DNA of 64,000 nt from the NCBI GenBank assembly GCA_902583645.1, contig CACHWQ010000003.1, forward strand, positions 1 to 64,000, written 5' to 3'. The number at the start of each line of letters is the position of its first letter. The first letter of the stretch is position 1. This DNA is from an uncultured Pelagibacteraceae bacterium (GTDB taxonomy: Bacteria; Pseudomonadota; Alphaproteobacteria; Pelagibacterales; Pelagibacteraceae). A program made the translations under genes and the position numbers. Positions 54,595 through 62,527 of the stretch are shown in pieces. The notes beneath the pieces were generated by a model. It saw only the letters and a program-made list of their open reading frames with translations. It ran no database searches and was not told the origin of the DNA.

Positions 54595-56010
54595 TTAACT
54601 AATTTGAGTATCTCTAAATTTGGTAAACATTGCCTCAAATTCTAAGGATACACTGCCTGTAGGGCCGTGTCTCTGTTTACTAATCATAACTTCAGCCAGA
54701 TTTGTTACCTCATTCATTTTTGCTTGCCATTCCGCATGTTCTACAGTCGCTGGCCTAGGTTCTTTTCTTTCTAAATAATACGCCTCTCTGTAAACAAACA
54801 TGACAACATCAGCATCCTGCTCGATTGATCCAGACTCTCTTAAATCTGAGAGTAAAGGTTTTTTATCATCACGTTGTTCTACAGCCCTTGACAACTGTGA
54901 TAATGCTAAAACAGGCACTGCAAGTTCTTTAGCTAGGGCTTTTAATCCTTGGGTAATTTCTGATATTTCTTGAACACGTCCATCCTTTGTATTCACTGCT
55001 CTCATTAACTGGATATAATCAACAACAATCAAATCTAATCCATATATTCTTTTAATCCGTCTTGCTCTGTTACTTAGTGCAGCAATAGTTATTGCTGGTG
55101 TTTCATCAATATACAAAGGAAGCTCAGAGACATTTTTAGATGTCTCTATAAATTTATCAAATTGATCTTCGGATATTCTTCCTCTTCGAATATCATTAGA
55201 TGGGATTCTAGATTGTTCTGCTAAAATTCTTGTTGATAATTGCTCAGATGACATTTCTAATGAAAAAAAAGCTACTGACGATTTTTTTTGTTTTTCTTGC
55301 AACTTGCTAGCTGCATTAAATGCAATATTTGTTGCTAAAGCAGTTTTACCCATTGATGGACGACCTGCAATTATGATTAAGTCCGATTGATGAAGTCCAC
55401 CAAGTCTATCATCTATATCTCTCAGACCTGTTGGAACACCAACAATCCCTTCTTCATTTTTATAAGCATTTGATGCCATCTCAATTGTAAGCTTCATTGC
55501 TTCGTCAAATTTTACCAATGAAGAATTGAAAGATCCTTTTTCTGCTAAATCAAATAACAACTTTTCAGAATTTTCAATTATACTTTGTCCATTCATATTT
55601 AAATCATTTAATTTTGCAATATCAATCGTATTTTCAGATATTTTAATTAATTCACGTCTAACAAAATTATCATAAATAATTTTTGAATATTCTATAGCTT
55701 GTCTTGTTGATGTTGAAAATTTTGTTATTTTAACCAAATATTCAGGCACATTAATTTCATCTTTTTCATTTTCAAAATAATTTTTTAGAGTTATTGGATT
55801 TGCTAACATACCCTTATAAATTAAACTTTCTATAGCTGAAAAAATTTTTTGATGCATGGGATCGTAAAAGTTTTTATTTGAAATAATTGTGCTTATTTCA
55901 TCAAAAATTTCGTTTGTAAGCAGTATAGATCCAATTACAGATTGTTCTGCCTCAATATTATTTGGTAATTCTTTAAAATTATTTTTTATTATTGAAAAAT
56001 TATTCTCCAC
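54595..56010 (-). CDS. dnaB: replicative DNA helicase DnaB
   Basis: This hexameric 5'-3' helicase drives the replication fork. The 471 residues comprise an N-terminal primase-binding domain (about 15-125, starting LPNNIEAEQSVIGSIL), a linker helix, and a RecA-like domain with Walker A GRPSMGKTAL (about 214-223). VAFFSLEMSSEQLSTRILAEQ (about 246-266), Walker B LIVVDYIQLM (about 325-334) and the arginine-finger region QRHGPTGSVSLEFE (about 446-459) follow. Standard length, no intein. It is downstream of rplI across 67 bases, the usual neighbour in proteobacteria. Confidence 0.97.
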   Translation of the reverse strand: MENNFSIIKNNFKELPNNIEAEQSVIGSILLTNEIFDEISTIISNKNFYDPMHQKIFSAIESLIYKGMLANPITLKNYFENEKDEINVPEYLVKITKFSTSTRQAIEYSKIIYDNFVRRELIKISENTIDIAKLNDLNMNGQSIIENSEKLLFDLAEKGSFNSSLVKFDEAMKLTIEMASNAYKNEEGIVGVPTGLRDIDDRLGGLHQSDLIIIAGRPSMGKTALATNIAFNAASKLQEKQKKSSVAFFSLEMSSEQLSTRILAEQSRIPSNDIRRGRISEDQFDKFIETSKNVSELPLYIDETPAITIAALSNRARRIKRIYGLDLIVVDYIQLMRAVNTKDGRVQEISEITQGLKALAKELAVPVLALSQLSRAVEQRDDKKPLLSDLRESGSIEQDADVVMFVYREAYYLERKEPRPATVEHAEWQAKMNEVTNLAEVMISKQRHGPTGSVSLEFEAMFTKFRDTQIS

Positions 56011-56077
56011 ATGATCAATATATTTATTTTGTTGGTTGAATAAATAAAAAAAAAATTGTGGGGATAATTATGTATAA

Positions 56078-56536
56078 TTATTGGATATTTTCTTCAGCAA
56101 CAACGTCTATTTTAATTTGAACTTGCACCTCTGGGTGCAAATTGATTTGTGCTTTAAAATTCCCAAGCATCTTTATATCATCTTTAAGTTGTATCAAAGC
56201 TGGTTTTATATCAATTTTATCTTCGTTAAATATAATTTTAGAAATCTCAGTTGGTTTTACTGATCCATAAAGTTCTTTATTCTCAGTGCTTAACTTCTTT
56301 ATAATATATTGTTTATTCTTGATTTTTTCAAAAATATCTTTTGCCTGTTTTTTCTTTTCTATATTTTTTTTATTCAGTTCTGATTTAATCTTTTCAACTT
56401 CCTGTATATTTTGTTTTGACGCAAATAATGCCTTTTTTTTTGCAATTAAAAAGTTTCGAGCAAAACCTCTTTTTACATCAATGATTTCACCTATAGAGCC
56501 AAGCTTCTGAATTTGTTCTAATAAAATCACTTTCAT
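56078..56536 (-). CDS. rplI: 50S ribosomal protein L9
   Basis: L9 is the long bipartite protein that binds 23S rRNA domain V near the L1 stalk. The 152 residues open with the canonical MKVILLEQIQKLGSIGEIID, then GFARNFLIAKKKA (about 25-37), a connecting helix rich in Lys and Glu (about 40-75), and the C-terminal domain with ELYGSV (about 87-92). It forms an operon with rpsR (one base apart) and rpsF, in the common order S6-S18-L9. dnaB follows. Confidence 0.97.
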   Translation of the reverse strand: MKVILLEQIQKLGSIGEIIDVKRGFARNFLIAKKKALFASKQNIQEVEKIKSELNKKNIEKKKQAKDIFEKIKNKQYIIKKLSTENKELYGSVKPTEISKIIFNEDKIDIKPALIQLKDDIKMLGNFKAQINLHPEVQVQIKIDVVAEENIQ

Positions 56537-56809
56537 TTAAATTAGTCCTAAATTTCTAGCTCTTTTAATTGACAGAGACAATTCTCTTTGTTTTTTTTGA
56601 CTTACGTTTGTAATTCTTGAAGGTAATATTTTTCCATTCTCGGAAACATATCTTTTTAAAAGTTTTATATTTTTATAATCTACAACAGGAGCACCTTTAA
56701 TTGATAATGGACATTTTTTTTTAAATTTATATTTGTTTGGTTGAAAAATACTTAATTTTGCAAAATTACTTTGTGATTTTTTTTTAGTGTTTGATCTTTT
56801 TTTATGCAT
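56537..56809 (-). CDS. rpsR: 30S ribosomal protein S18
   Basis: This protein of 90 residues has the S18 core: [35 protein letters not shown] runs from about 34 to 68, and the ending [17 protein letters not shown] completes the rRNA-binding helix. An N-terminal basic extension ([13 protein letters not shown]) precedes it. S18 pairs with S6 on the small-subunit platform, and the two genes share the A of the ATG with the previous stop. Confidence 0.97.
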   Translation of the reverse strand: MHKKRSNTKKKSQSNFAKLSIFQPNKYKFKKKCPLSIKGAPVVDYKNIKLLKRYVSENGKILPSRITNVSQKKQRELSLSIKRARNLGLI

Positions 56810-57171
56810 TAATTTAGATCCTTATTTTTACTCATTATCTTCTCTTCATCTTCTTTTTTTGAGAAATAATTAGTTTCTAAGTCAAATTTTTTCACTTTTA
56901 CTGTCATATGTCTTAGTAGCTTTTTATCTAAGCTTTCATTTTTTTCTAAATTTAATATGACCTCTGTTGGCCCCTTTATTTTAAAGTGGATATAATTTCC
57001 CTTTTTGTTTTTCTTAATCATATAGGCTAGATTTAATAGTCCCCAATTTTGGGTTTGGACAATTTCACCGTTATTTTTAGTGATTATATTCGAGTATTTC
57101 TCAGTAATTTGTTTTATCTCTGCAGCACTTACATCTTGTCTTGCTACTATAGTATGTTCGTATAAGTTCAT
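56809..57171 (-). CDS. rpsF: 30S ribosomal protein S6
   Basis: This protein of 120 residues starts [15 protein letters not shown], the usual S6 opening, and contains [24 protein letters not shown] (about 43-66) and the closing beta strand with LRHMTVKV (about 86-93). A short C-terminal acidic/lysine tail follows. S6 binds S18 and 16S rRNA at the platform. It is the first gene of the S6-S18-L9 operon and is divergent from fabD across a 77-base spacer. Confidence 0.97.
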   Translation of the reverse strand: MNLYEHTIVARQDVSAAEIKQITEKYSNIITKNNGEIVQTQNWGLLNLAYMIKKNKKGNYIHFKIKGPTEVILNLEKNESLDKKLLRHMTVKVKKFDLETNYFSKKEDEEKIMSKNKDLN

Positions 57172-57204
57172 ATTTGTTTATTTTGTAAAAGCTGAGGATA
57201 TACT

Positions 57205-57210
57205 ATTATA
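57205..57210 (-). promoter_or_regulatory. candidate -10 element of the rpsF operon
   Basis: A perfect TATAAT occurs on the minus strand, 34 bases upstream of the rpsF ATG, in the divergent spacer shared with fabD. No convincing TTGACA lies at the right distance, so this is a weak call. Confidence 0.3.
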
Positions 57211-57248
57211 ACTCTTTAATTACAATATAAAAAAAATAAAATAAATAG

Positions 57249-58193
57249 ATGTTTTCTTTAATATTTCCAGGTCAGGGATCCCAAACTATTGGAATGTGTA
57301 AGGATCTGTATTTAAAATTTGATTTAATTAAAAAAATTTTTAAAGAAGCTGATGAGATACTGAATTTTCCGATTACAAATCTTATTTTTGATGGACCCAA
57401 AGAAAAACTTGATTTAACAGAAAATACGCAGCCTTCTATTTTTTTAGTTGGATATTCAATTTTTTCATTATTAAAAAAAGAACACAATATTAATTTTGAT
57501 AAAATAAATTACTTTGCTGGACATTCACTTGGAGAATATACTGCTCTTGCAGCAGCAGAATATATTAATTTTTCTGACGCTATCAAGATTTTAAAGGCTA
57601 GAGGAAAGGCTATGCAATCTTCTGTAAAAAAAGGTAAAGGTGGCATGATAGCAATATTAGGATCAACAATAGAAAATATTGAAAAATTATTACTTGAAAA
57701 CAGTGACAGCTACAAATGCTATATAGCAAATGATAACTCCAGTGGTCAAATTGTAGTAAGCGGAATGAAAGAGAATCTCGATAAATTTTCAATAGATTTA
57801 AAAAAAAAGTCAATAAAAAACATTCCATTAGCAGTTAGCGCACCTTTCCATTGTGAATTAATGAATGAAGCAACAGAAATAATGAAAAATGAAATTAACA
57901 ATTTAAAATTTAATAATTCAAACAAATTTATAGTTTCAAATGTAACAGCTAAAGAAACTAATAATACTAAAGAAATCAAAGAATTATTGATTAAACAAAT
58001 AGAAAGCAGAGTTAGATGGAGAGAGAGTATAAAATTTATGGCTTCTAAGGAGACAAAAAATTTTATAGAAATTGGACCTGGAAAAGTTTTATCAGGATTA
58101 ATTAAAAGAATCGATAGAGATTTAAAAGTTAGTGCAATAAATTCTGAAGAAGATATAAGTATACTTAAAAAAAATAATGAATTTCAAAGATAA
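57249..58193 (+). CDS. fabD: malonyl-CoA:ACP transacylase
   Basis: FabD loads malonyl groups from CoA onto acyl carrier protein for fatty acid synthesis. The 314 residues include the oxyanion-hole motif FPGQGSQ (residues 5-11) and the nucleophilic Ser in FAGHSLGEYTALAAA (about 88-102). An Arg in ILKARGKAMQ (about 114-123) and a His in VSAPFHCELM (about 196-205) complete the set, and IEIGPGKVLSGLIKRI (about 275-290) closes the domain. It overlaps fabG by 17 bases, giving the operon fabD-fabG-acpP-gmk. Confidence 0.96.
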   Translation: MFSLIFPGQGSQTIGMCKDLYLKFDLIKKIFKEADEILNFPITNLIFDGPKEKLDLTENTQPSIFLVGYSIFSLLKKEHNINFDKINYFAGHSLGEYTALAAAEYINFSDAIKILKARGKAMQSSVKKGKGGMIAILGSTIENIEKLLLENSDSYKCYIANDNSSGQIVVSGMKENLDKFSIDLKKKSIKNIPLAVSAPFHCELMNEATEIMKNEINNLKFNNSNKFIVSNVTAKETNNTKEIKELLIKQIESRVRWRESIKFMASKETKNFIEIGPGKVLSGLIKRIDRDLKVSAINSEEDISILKKNNEFQR

Positions 58194-58908
58194 AAAAGTT
58201 TTGATAACAGGTGCTACTGGAGGAATTGGAAAAGCTATCTTACAAAAATTCTTATCATTAGATGCAACAATTTTAGGCACAGGAACTAATGAAGAAAAAT
58301 TAAATAACTTAAAAAAAGATTTCCCAAAAATTTATATCTCTAAATTTGATATTTCTGAACATTCAAAAATTGATGAGTTTATCGATAATGCTTGCTCTAT
58401 GCTAGGCGGAATAGATATTTTAGTTAATAATGCAGGTGTTACTCTAGACAATCTTTCATTACGAATGAAGGAAAGTGAATGGCAAAGGGTTATAGATGTA
58501 AATTTATCATCTACTTTTTATTTATGTAAAAGTACTATAAAAAAAATGCTAAAAAATAAATTTGGAAGAGTAATAAATATAACTTCGATAGTTGGACATA
58601 CTGGAAATATTGGCCAAGCTAATTATTCTGCATCAAAAGCGGGTATTGTAGCCATGTCAAAATCTTTAGCTTCAGAATATGCTAAGAAAAATATCACGAT
58701 TAATTGTGTTTCACCTGGTTTTATAAAATCTAATATGACAGAAAAAATATCTGATGAAATGAAAAATACGCTTTTATCCAGAATACCCATGAATAGATTA
58801 GGAACAGGTGAAGATGTGTCAAATACTGTAGTTTTTTTGTCTTCCGAAGAGTCTTCTTATATTACAGGTGAAACTATACATGTTAACGGAGGGATGTATA
58901 TGGCTTGA
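58177..58908 (+). CDS. fabG: 3-oxoacyl-ACP reductase
   Basis: FabG reduces 3-oxoacyl-ACP with NADPH. The 243 residues carry the cofactor motif TGATGGIGKAI (about 11-21), NNAGVT (about 84-89), the catalytic Ser in NITSIVGHTGN (about 130-140), Tyr and Lys in YSASKAGI (about 150-157), and the C-terminal ETIHVNGGMYMA. Length and motifs are typical. Its stop overlaps the candidate -35 box of the acpP promoter. Confidence 0.96.
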   Translation: MNFKDKKVLITGATGGIGKAILQKFLSLDATILGTGTNEEKLNNLKKDFPKIYISKFDISEHSKIDEFIDNACSMLGGIDILVNNAGVTLDNLSLRMKESEWQRVIDVNLSSTFYLCKSTIKKMLKNKFGRVINITSIVGHTGNIGQANYSASKAGIVAMSKSLASEYAKKNITINCVSPGFIKSNMTEKISDEMKNTLLSRIPMNRLGTGEDVSNTVVFLSSEESSYITGETIHVNGGMYMA

Positions 58909-58932
58909 CAAAGCCACGTAATAATTTATAGA
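58905..58932 (+). promoter_or_regulatory. sigma70-type promoter of acpP
   Basis: A perfect TTGACA overlaps the fabG stop codon, and TATAGA (4 of 6) lies 16 bases further on, about 25 bases before the acpP ATG. An AAAGGA Shine-Dalgarno precedes that ATG. A dedicated promoter would explain the high ACP supply a cell needs relative to FabD and FabG. Confidence 0.5.
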
Positions 58933-58957
58933 CAAAAAATATAACCAAAGGATTAAA

Positions 58958-59197
58958 ATGTCTGAAGAAGTTTCAAGCAAAGTTAAGAAGATAGTCGCTG
59001 ATCATTTAGGGATCGAAGAAGCAAAAGTAACTGAGGAGTCAAGTTTTATAGATGATTTAGGAGCTGACAGCTTAGATACTGTTGAACTAGTTATGGCTTT
59101 TGAGGAAGAGTTCGGTTCTGAAATATCTGATAGTGAAGCAGAAAAAATACTGACTGTAGGTGATGCGATTAAATTCATTGAAAGCAAAAGTAATTAA
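58958..59197 (+). CDS. acpP: acyl carrier protein
   Basis: This acidic four-helix protein of 79 residues carries growing acyl chains on phosphopantetheine attached to S38 in the [12 protein letters not shown] motif. Glu and Asp dominate, as usual for ACP. It lies 49 bases after fabG with its own likely promoter, and gmk starts 15 bases after its stop. fabF, the more usual follower, is not here. Confidence 0.98.
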   Translation: MSEEVSSKVKKIVADHLGIEEAKVTEESSFIDDLGADSLDTVELVMAFEEEFGSEISDSEAEKILTVGDAIKFIESKSN

Positions 59198-59212
59198 TTA
59201 AAATAATTAATA

Positions 59213-59848
59213 ATGTCAGACACAGCTGATGGACAAATAATTATTTTTTCATCACCATCTGGGGCTGGCAAAACAACGTTAGTCAAACTACTAGAAAAAA
59301 AGGAAAATTTCTTTGTTTCTGTGTCACACACAACAAGAAAACCCAGAAGTAATGAAGTAGAGGGTAAAGATTATTATTTTGTTGATAGTAATCAGTTTAA
59401 TGAATTGATTCAAAAAAATGAATTTTTAGAGTACGCAAAAGTATTTAATAATCTTTATGGAACTTTAAAAAAACCTGTATTTGAAAAACTTAAGAAGGGT
59501 GAAAATATTCTTTTCGATATTGATTGGCAAGGAGCGAAAATAATAAAGTCACAAAATATTAAATATCAAATATTTTCTTTTTTTGTATTGCCGCCAAGTA
59601 AAGAAATACTGTTTGAAAGATTATCCAATAGAGATATGAAAGATAAACTAATTGTATCAGAAAGAATGAAAGATTTTTATAATGATGTCAAACATTGGGT
59701 TGATTATGATTATGTAGTGATAAATGATGACTTAAATAAATGCTTCAGAGAAATAATGGAAGCAATCACTAATTTCATAAAATCAAAATCAATAATTAAA
59801 CAGGACATTAACAAGATTAAAAAACACGTTGATAAATTACTTTCTTAA
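59213..59848 (+). CDS. gmk: guanylate kinase
   Basis: This enzyme phosphorylates GMP to GDP with ATP. The 211 residues contain the P-loop [13 protein letters not shown] (about 13-25), the GMP-binding [21 protein letters not shown] (about 37-57), a FDIDWQGA segment (about 102-109), and the lid region RLSNRDMKD (about 137-145). Guanine-nucleotide supply complements guaB and guaA elsewhere in the window. It ends 12 bases into the opposing rsmA gene. Confidence 0.96.
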   Translation: MSDTADGQIIIFSSPSGAGKTTLVKLLEKKENFFVSVSHTTRKPRSNEVEGKDYYFVDSNQFNELIQKNEFLEYAKVFNNLYGTLKKPVFEKLKKGENILFDIDWQGAKIIKSQNIKYQIFSFFVLPPSKEILFERLSNRDMKDKLIVSERMKDFYNDVKHWVDYDYVVINDDLNKCFREIMEAITNFIKSKSIIKQDINKIKKHVDKLLS

Positions 59849-60625
59849 TTTTTCATATTCCTTGGCTAGGCTGAAATATTCTTCTGGATATAAATTTTGT
59901 GGTCTAAGATTTAAATTTATATTAATTTTTTCCAAAATTTTATTGTCGTAATTAAACATCCTATTAATTCTATTTCTTATTTTTTTTCTTCTTTCATTAA
60001 AAATTATTCTTGTTACTTTTTCTAGAGAATTTGGGTTTTTAAATATTACATAATCCTTCTTTGGATTGAAAACCAGCAATGAGCTTTCAACTTTTGGTTT
60101 AGGGTAAAATGAACCTGAGCTAATATCCATTACTTTTTGAACATTAAGTCTCCAATTACTCAATATAGTCAACCTACCATAATCAGATTTATTTATTTTA
60201 GCAATTATCCTATTTGCAAGTTCTTTTTGAAACATGAAGATTAATAATTTAAATTTATAAGTATCATGATTTAAAATAAATCTTGTTAAAATTTTAGAGG
60301 AAATATTATATGGAAGATTTCCAAATATAATTGTTCTGTTATTTAAAATTTTCTCAAGTGGAAAAGTTAAAATATCATCGTTGAAAATCTTAATTTTATT
60401 TTGAAATTTTTGCTTTAAATTTTCAGATAAATTTTTATCTTTTTCAATTACATAAAAATTTTTTGGTTTTTTATTTAGCAACTCATCGGTTAAGTTACCA
60501 GTTCCGGGTCCAATTTCCAATATATCACTATTTTTATCTATATAAGTAAAATTACAAATTTTTTTTATTACATTTTTATCTGTTAAAAAATTTTGACCAA
60601 GTTTTTTATTAGGTTTAAATTTCAC
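59837..60625 (-). CDS. rsmA: 16S rRNA dimethyladenosine transferase RsmA (KsgA)
   Basis: This enzyme dimethylates two adjacent adenosines near the 3' end of 16S rRNA. The 262 residues begin with the [17 protein letters not shown] motif (residues 7-23), then the SAM site [15 protein letters not shown] (about 36-50), the catalytic [10 protein letters not shown] (about 97-106), and [11 protein letters not shown] (about 131-141). Length and motifs are standard. It sits downstream of pdxA with a four-base ATGA overlap, as in the conserved lptD-surA-pdxA-rsmA order. Confidence 0.97.
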   Translation of the reverse strand: MKFKPNKKLGQNFLTDKNVIKKICNFTYIDKNSDILEIGPGTGNLTDELLNKKPKNFYVIEKDKNLSENLKQKFQNKIKIFNDDILTFPLEKILNNRTIIFGNLPYNISSKILTRFILNHDTYKFKLLIFMFQKELANRIIAKINKSDYGRLTILSNWRLNVQKVMDISSGSFYPKPKVESSLLVFNPKKDYVIFKNPNSLEKVTRIIFNERRKKIRNRINRMFNYDNKILEKININLNLRPQNLYPEEYFSLAKEYEKLRK

Positions 60626-61602
60626 TTAATTTTTTGTGCAAACTCAAATGCTTTTATTAAACTATTTGGATTAGATTTATTTTTACCCAACATGAAATTA
60701 TTTGGCCCATGATCCGGAGTTATTCTTATAAATGGAAGTCCCAAGGTTATATTTATCGCTTCAAACTCATAAATTGTCTTTATTGGAGCAAGAACTTGAT
60801 CATGATACATTCCAATAAAAATATCAAATTTCTTTAAATTTTTTTTTAAAAAAATTGTATCTGCTGGATAAGGTCCTGAAATATTAATTTTTTTTCTTTT
60901 TAAACTTTTAATTGCTGGCAATATTATTTTATTTTCTTCTGAAAATTTATCTGTAGTTTCACAATGAGGATTAATACCAGTTACTGCAAAACTAGGTATT
61001 TTTTTTATGTATTTTTTATAAAATTTATTAATTGTAATAATATTTTTAATAATATTTTTTTTAGATATAAATCTCATAACTTTTTTAAGCGGTATATGCG
61101 TAGTAATTGGGCTTACCGAGTTTTGTCTATTGTAAATCAACATTACCTCTTTATTTTCACAACCAGTTTTAGCTGCGAAATATTCAGTCATGCCTGGGAA
61201 TTTATTGTTTAAAAAATATTTTTTAGATACAGGTCCATTAATTAAAACTTTAGCTTTTGTTTTCCTTAATAATTTTAATGCTATCTCACAACAATTTTTT
61301 ATATAAATATTTGAATTTTTACTAATTTTATCAAAAGTTTTTTTTTCATTAAAGTTTACGTTTATAATGTTAATTTTTGAATTTTTTAATTTTGATATTT
61401 TAATATTTTTAAGACTGATTTCATTAATAGAAAGATTATACTTTAATGATTTCATTTGGTTGTATAATAATGTTTTTGATCCTATTAAAAGTATAGGTGA
61501 CTTTATTTTTTTAATATTTTTATTTTTAAGGGATTTAAAAAATATTTCAAAAAAAATACTATAAGGCTCTCCAGCAACTACTATTATTGGTCTATTTCTC
61601 AT
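60622..61602 (-). CDS. pdxA: 4-hydroxythreonine-4-phosphate dehydrogenase
   Basis: PdxA acts in the DXP-dependent route to pyridoxal phosphate, oxidising 4-phosphohydroxy-L-threonine. The 326 residues include VAGEPYSIFFEIF (about 9-21), NGPVSKKYF (about 121-129) and the metal-ligand histidines in THIPLKKV (about 170-177) and GMYHDQVLAPIK (about 264-275). GINPHCET (about 209-216) and the closing ITPDHGPN are also present. The product supports PLP enzymes such as GcvP. It overlaps surA by 11 bases. Confidence 0.93.
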   Translation of the reverse strand: MRNRPIIVVAGEPYSIFFEIFFKSLKNKNIKKIKSPILLIGSKTLLYNQMKSLKYNLSINEISLKNIKISKLKNSKINIINVNFNEKKTFDKISKNSNIYIKNCCEIALKLLRKTKAKVLINGPVSKKYFLNNKFPGMTEYFAAKTGCENKEVMLIYNRQNSVSPITTHIPLKKVMRFISKKNIIKNIITINKFYKKYIKKIPSFAVTGINPHCETTDKFSEENKIILPAIKSLKRKKINISGPYPADTIFLKKNLKKFDIFIGMYHDQVLAPIKTIYEFEAINITLGLPFIRITPDHGPNNFMLGKNKSNPNSLIKAFEFAQKIK

Positions 61603-62527
61603 TTATTTCAGAATTTAATTCAATTTTTTTAAAGTATATTATGGAATATTGATTGAGTTGTTTATTCATTTCATTATTAACTGCTTTTTTTAATTCATCA
61701 TCAATTGAAGTTTTTTTTTCAACAAATCTCCTTTCTTTAATTAGTAAAATAAGTTTCCCAGTCTGGGCATCAATTATATCGCTTACTTCATTATTATTTA
61801 AGTTTTGTATTTTTTCTAAAATTTGATTTGATAATTGACTTTTTTTTATCCAACCAATTTCTCCTCCTGCACTTGCAGAATTCGATACACTGAATATTCT
61901 CGCAGTATTTTCAAAACCAATTTCCACTATACTTTTTTTTATTTTCTTTATTTCGTTCTCAAGTTCAATATCTGAATTTGCAGAAAATAAAATTTCATAT
62001 AATTTAATTTCCTCCATTTTGCTATCTTGATTATCAATCTTGATTTTTAGTTCTTTTTTAATTTTTTCCTTATTTACGTTTAATTTATCATTATATTTAT
62101 TATAAATTAATCTATTCCATAATAACTCTATCTCAATTTTATTTCTAATAAAATCATTTGTAAGTTTTAATTCTTTTAATAAATCGAAATATTCATTTTC
62201 ATTTTTAAGTCCTAATTTAATAATAAATTGTTTTATGTTTTGATTAACAATTTCTTCGTTCATCCCTAATTTAAAATTTTTTGAAACTTCGATTTTCTTT
62301 ATTTTTTCACGAATAACAGACTTAGTTGCATAAATAACAAGCGCCTTATCTTCCATCTCTCTGATTTTTTTATTAAATAATTTTAAATATATAATTTCAT
62401 TTTTAATTTCCAAATTTGTTATTGGGTCATTATCAATAGTATAAACTATAGAAATTTCTTCCGACAACGATGTTTTAGAAAAACATAAAAAAAAAAATAT
62501 TAATACTATTAAATTAGTATTTCTCAT
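61592..62527 (-). CDS. surA: SurA-like periplasmic peptidyl-prolyl isomerase/chaperone
   Basis: This protein of 311 residues has a signal peptide (hydrophobic core about 7-18), a long N-terminal chaperone region, and one parvulin domain (about 174-275) with IKLYEILFSANSD and SNSASAGGEIGWIKKSQLS. E. coli SurA has two parvulin domains; this one keeps a single copy, as in many alphaproteobacteria. It escorts outer-membrane proteins, including the LptD encoded next to it. The gene shares one base with the lptD stop. Confidence 0.85.
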   Translation of the reverse strand: MRNTNLIVLIFFFLCFSKTSLSEEISIVYTIDNDPITNLEIKNEIIYLKLFNKKIREMEDKALVIYATKSVIREKIKKIEVSKNFKLGMNEEIVNQNIKQFIIKLGLKNENEYFDLLKELKLTNDFIRNKIEIELLWNRLIYNKYNDKLNVNKEKIKKELKIKIDNQDSKMEEIKLYEILFSANSDIELENEIKKIKKSIVEIGFENTARIFSVSNSASAGGEIGWIKKSQLSNQILEKIQNLNNNEVSDIIDAQTGKLILLIKERRFVEKKTSIDDELKKAVNNEMNKQLNQYSIIYFKKIELNSEINEK

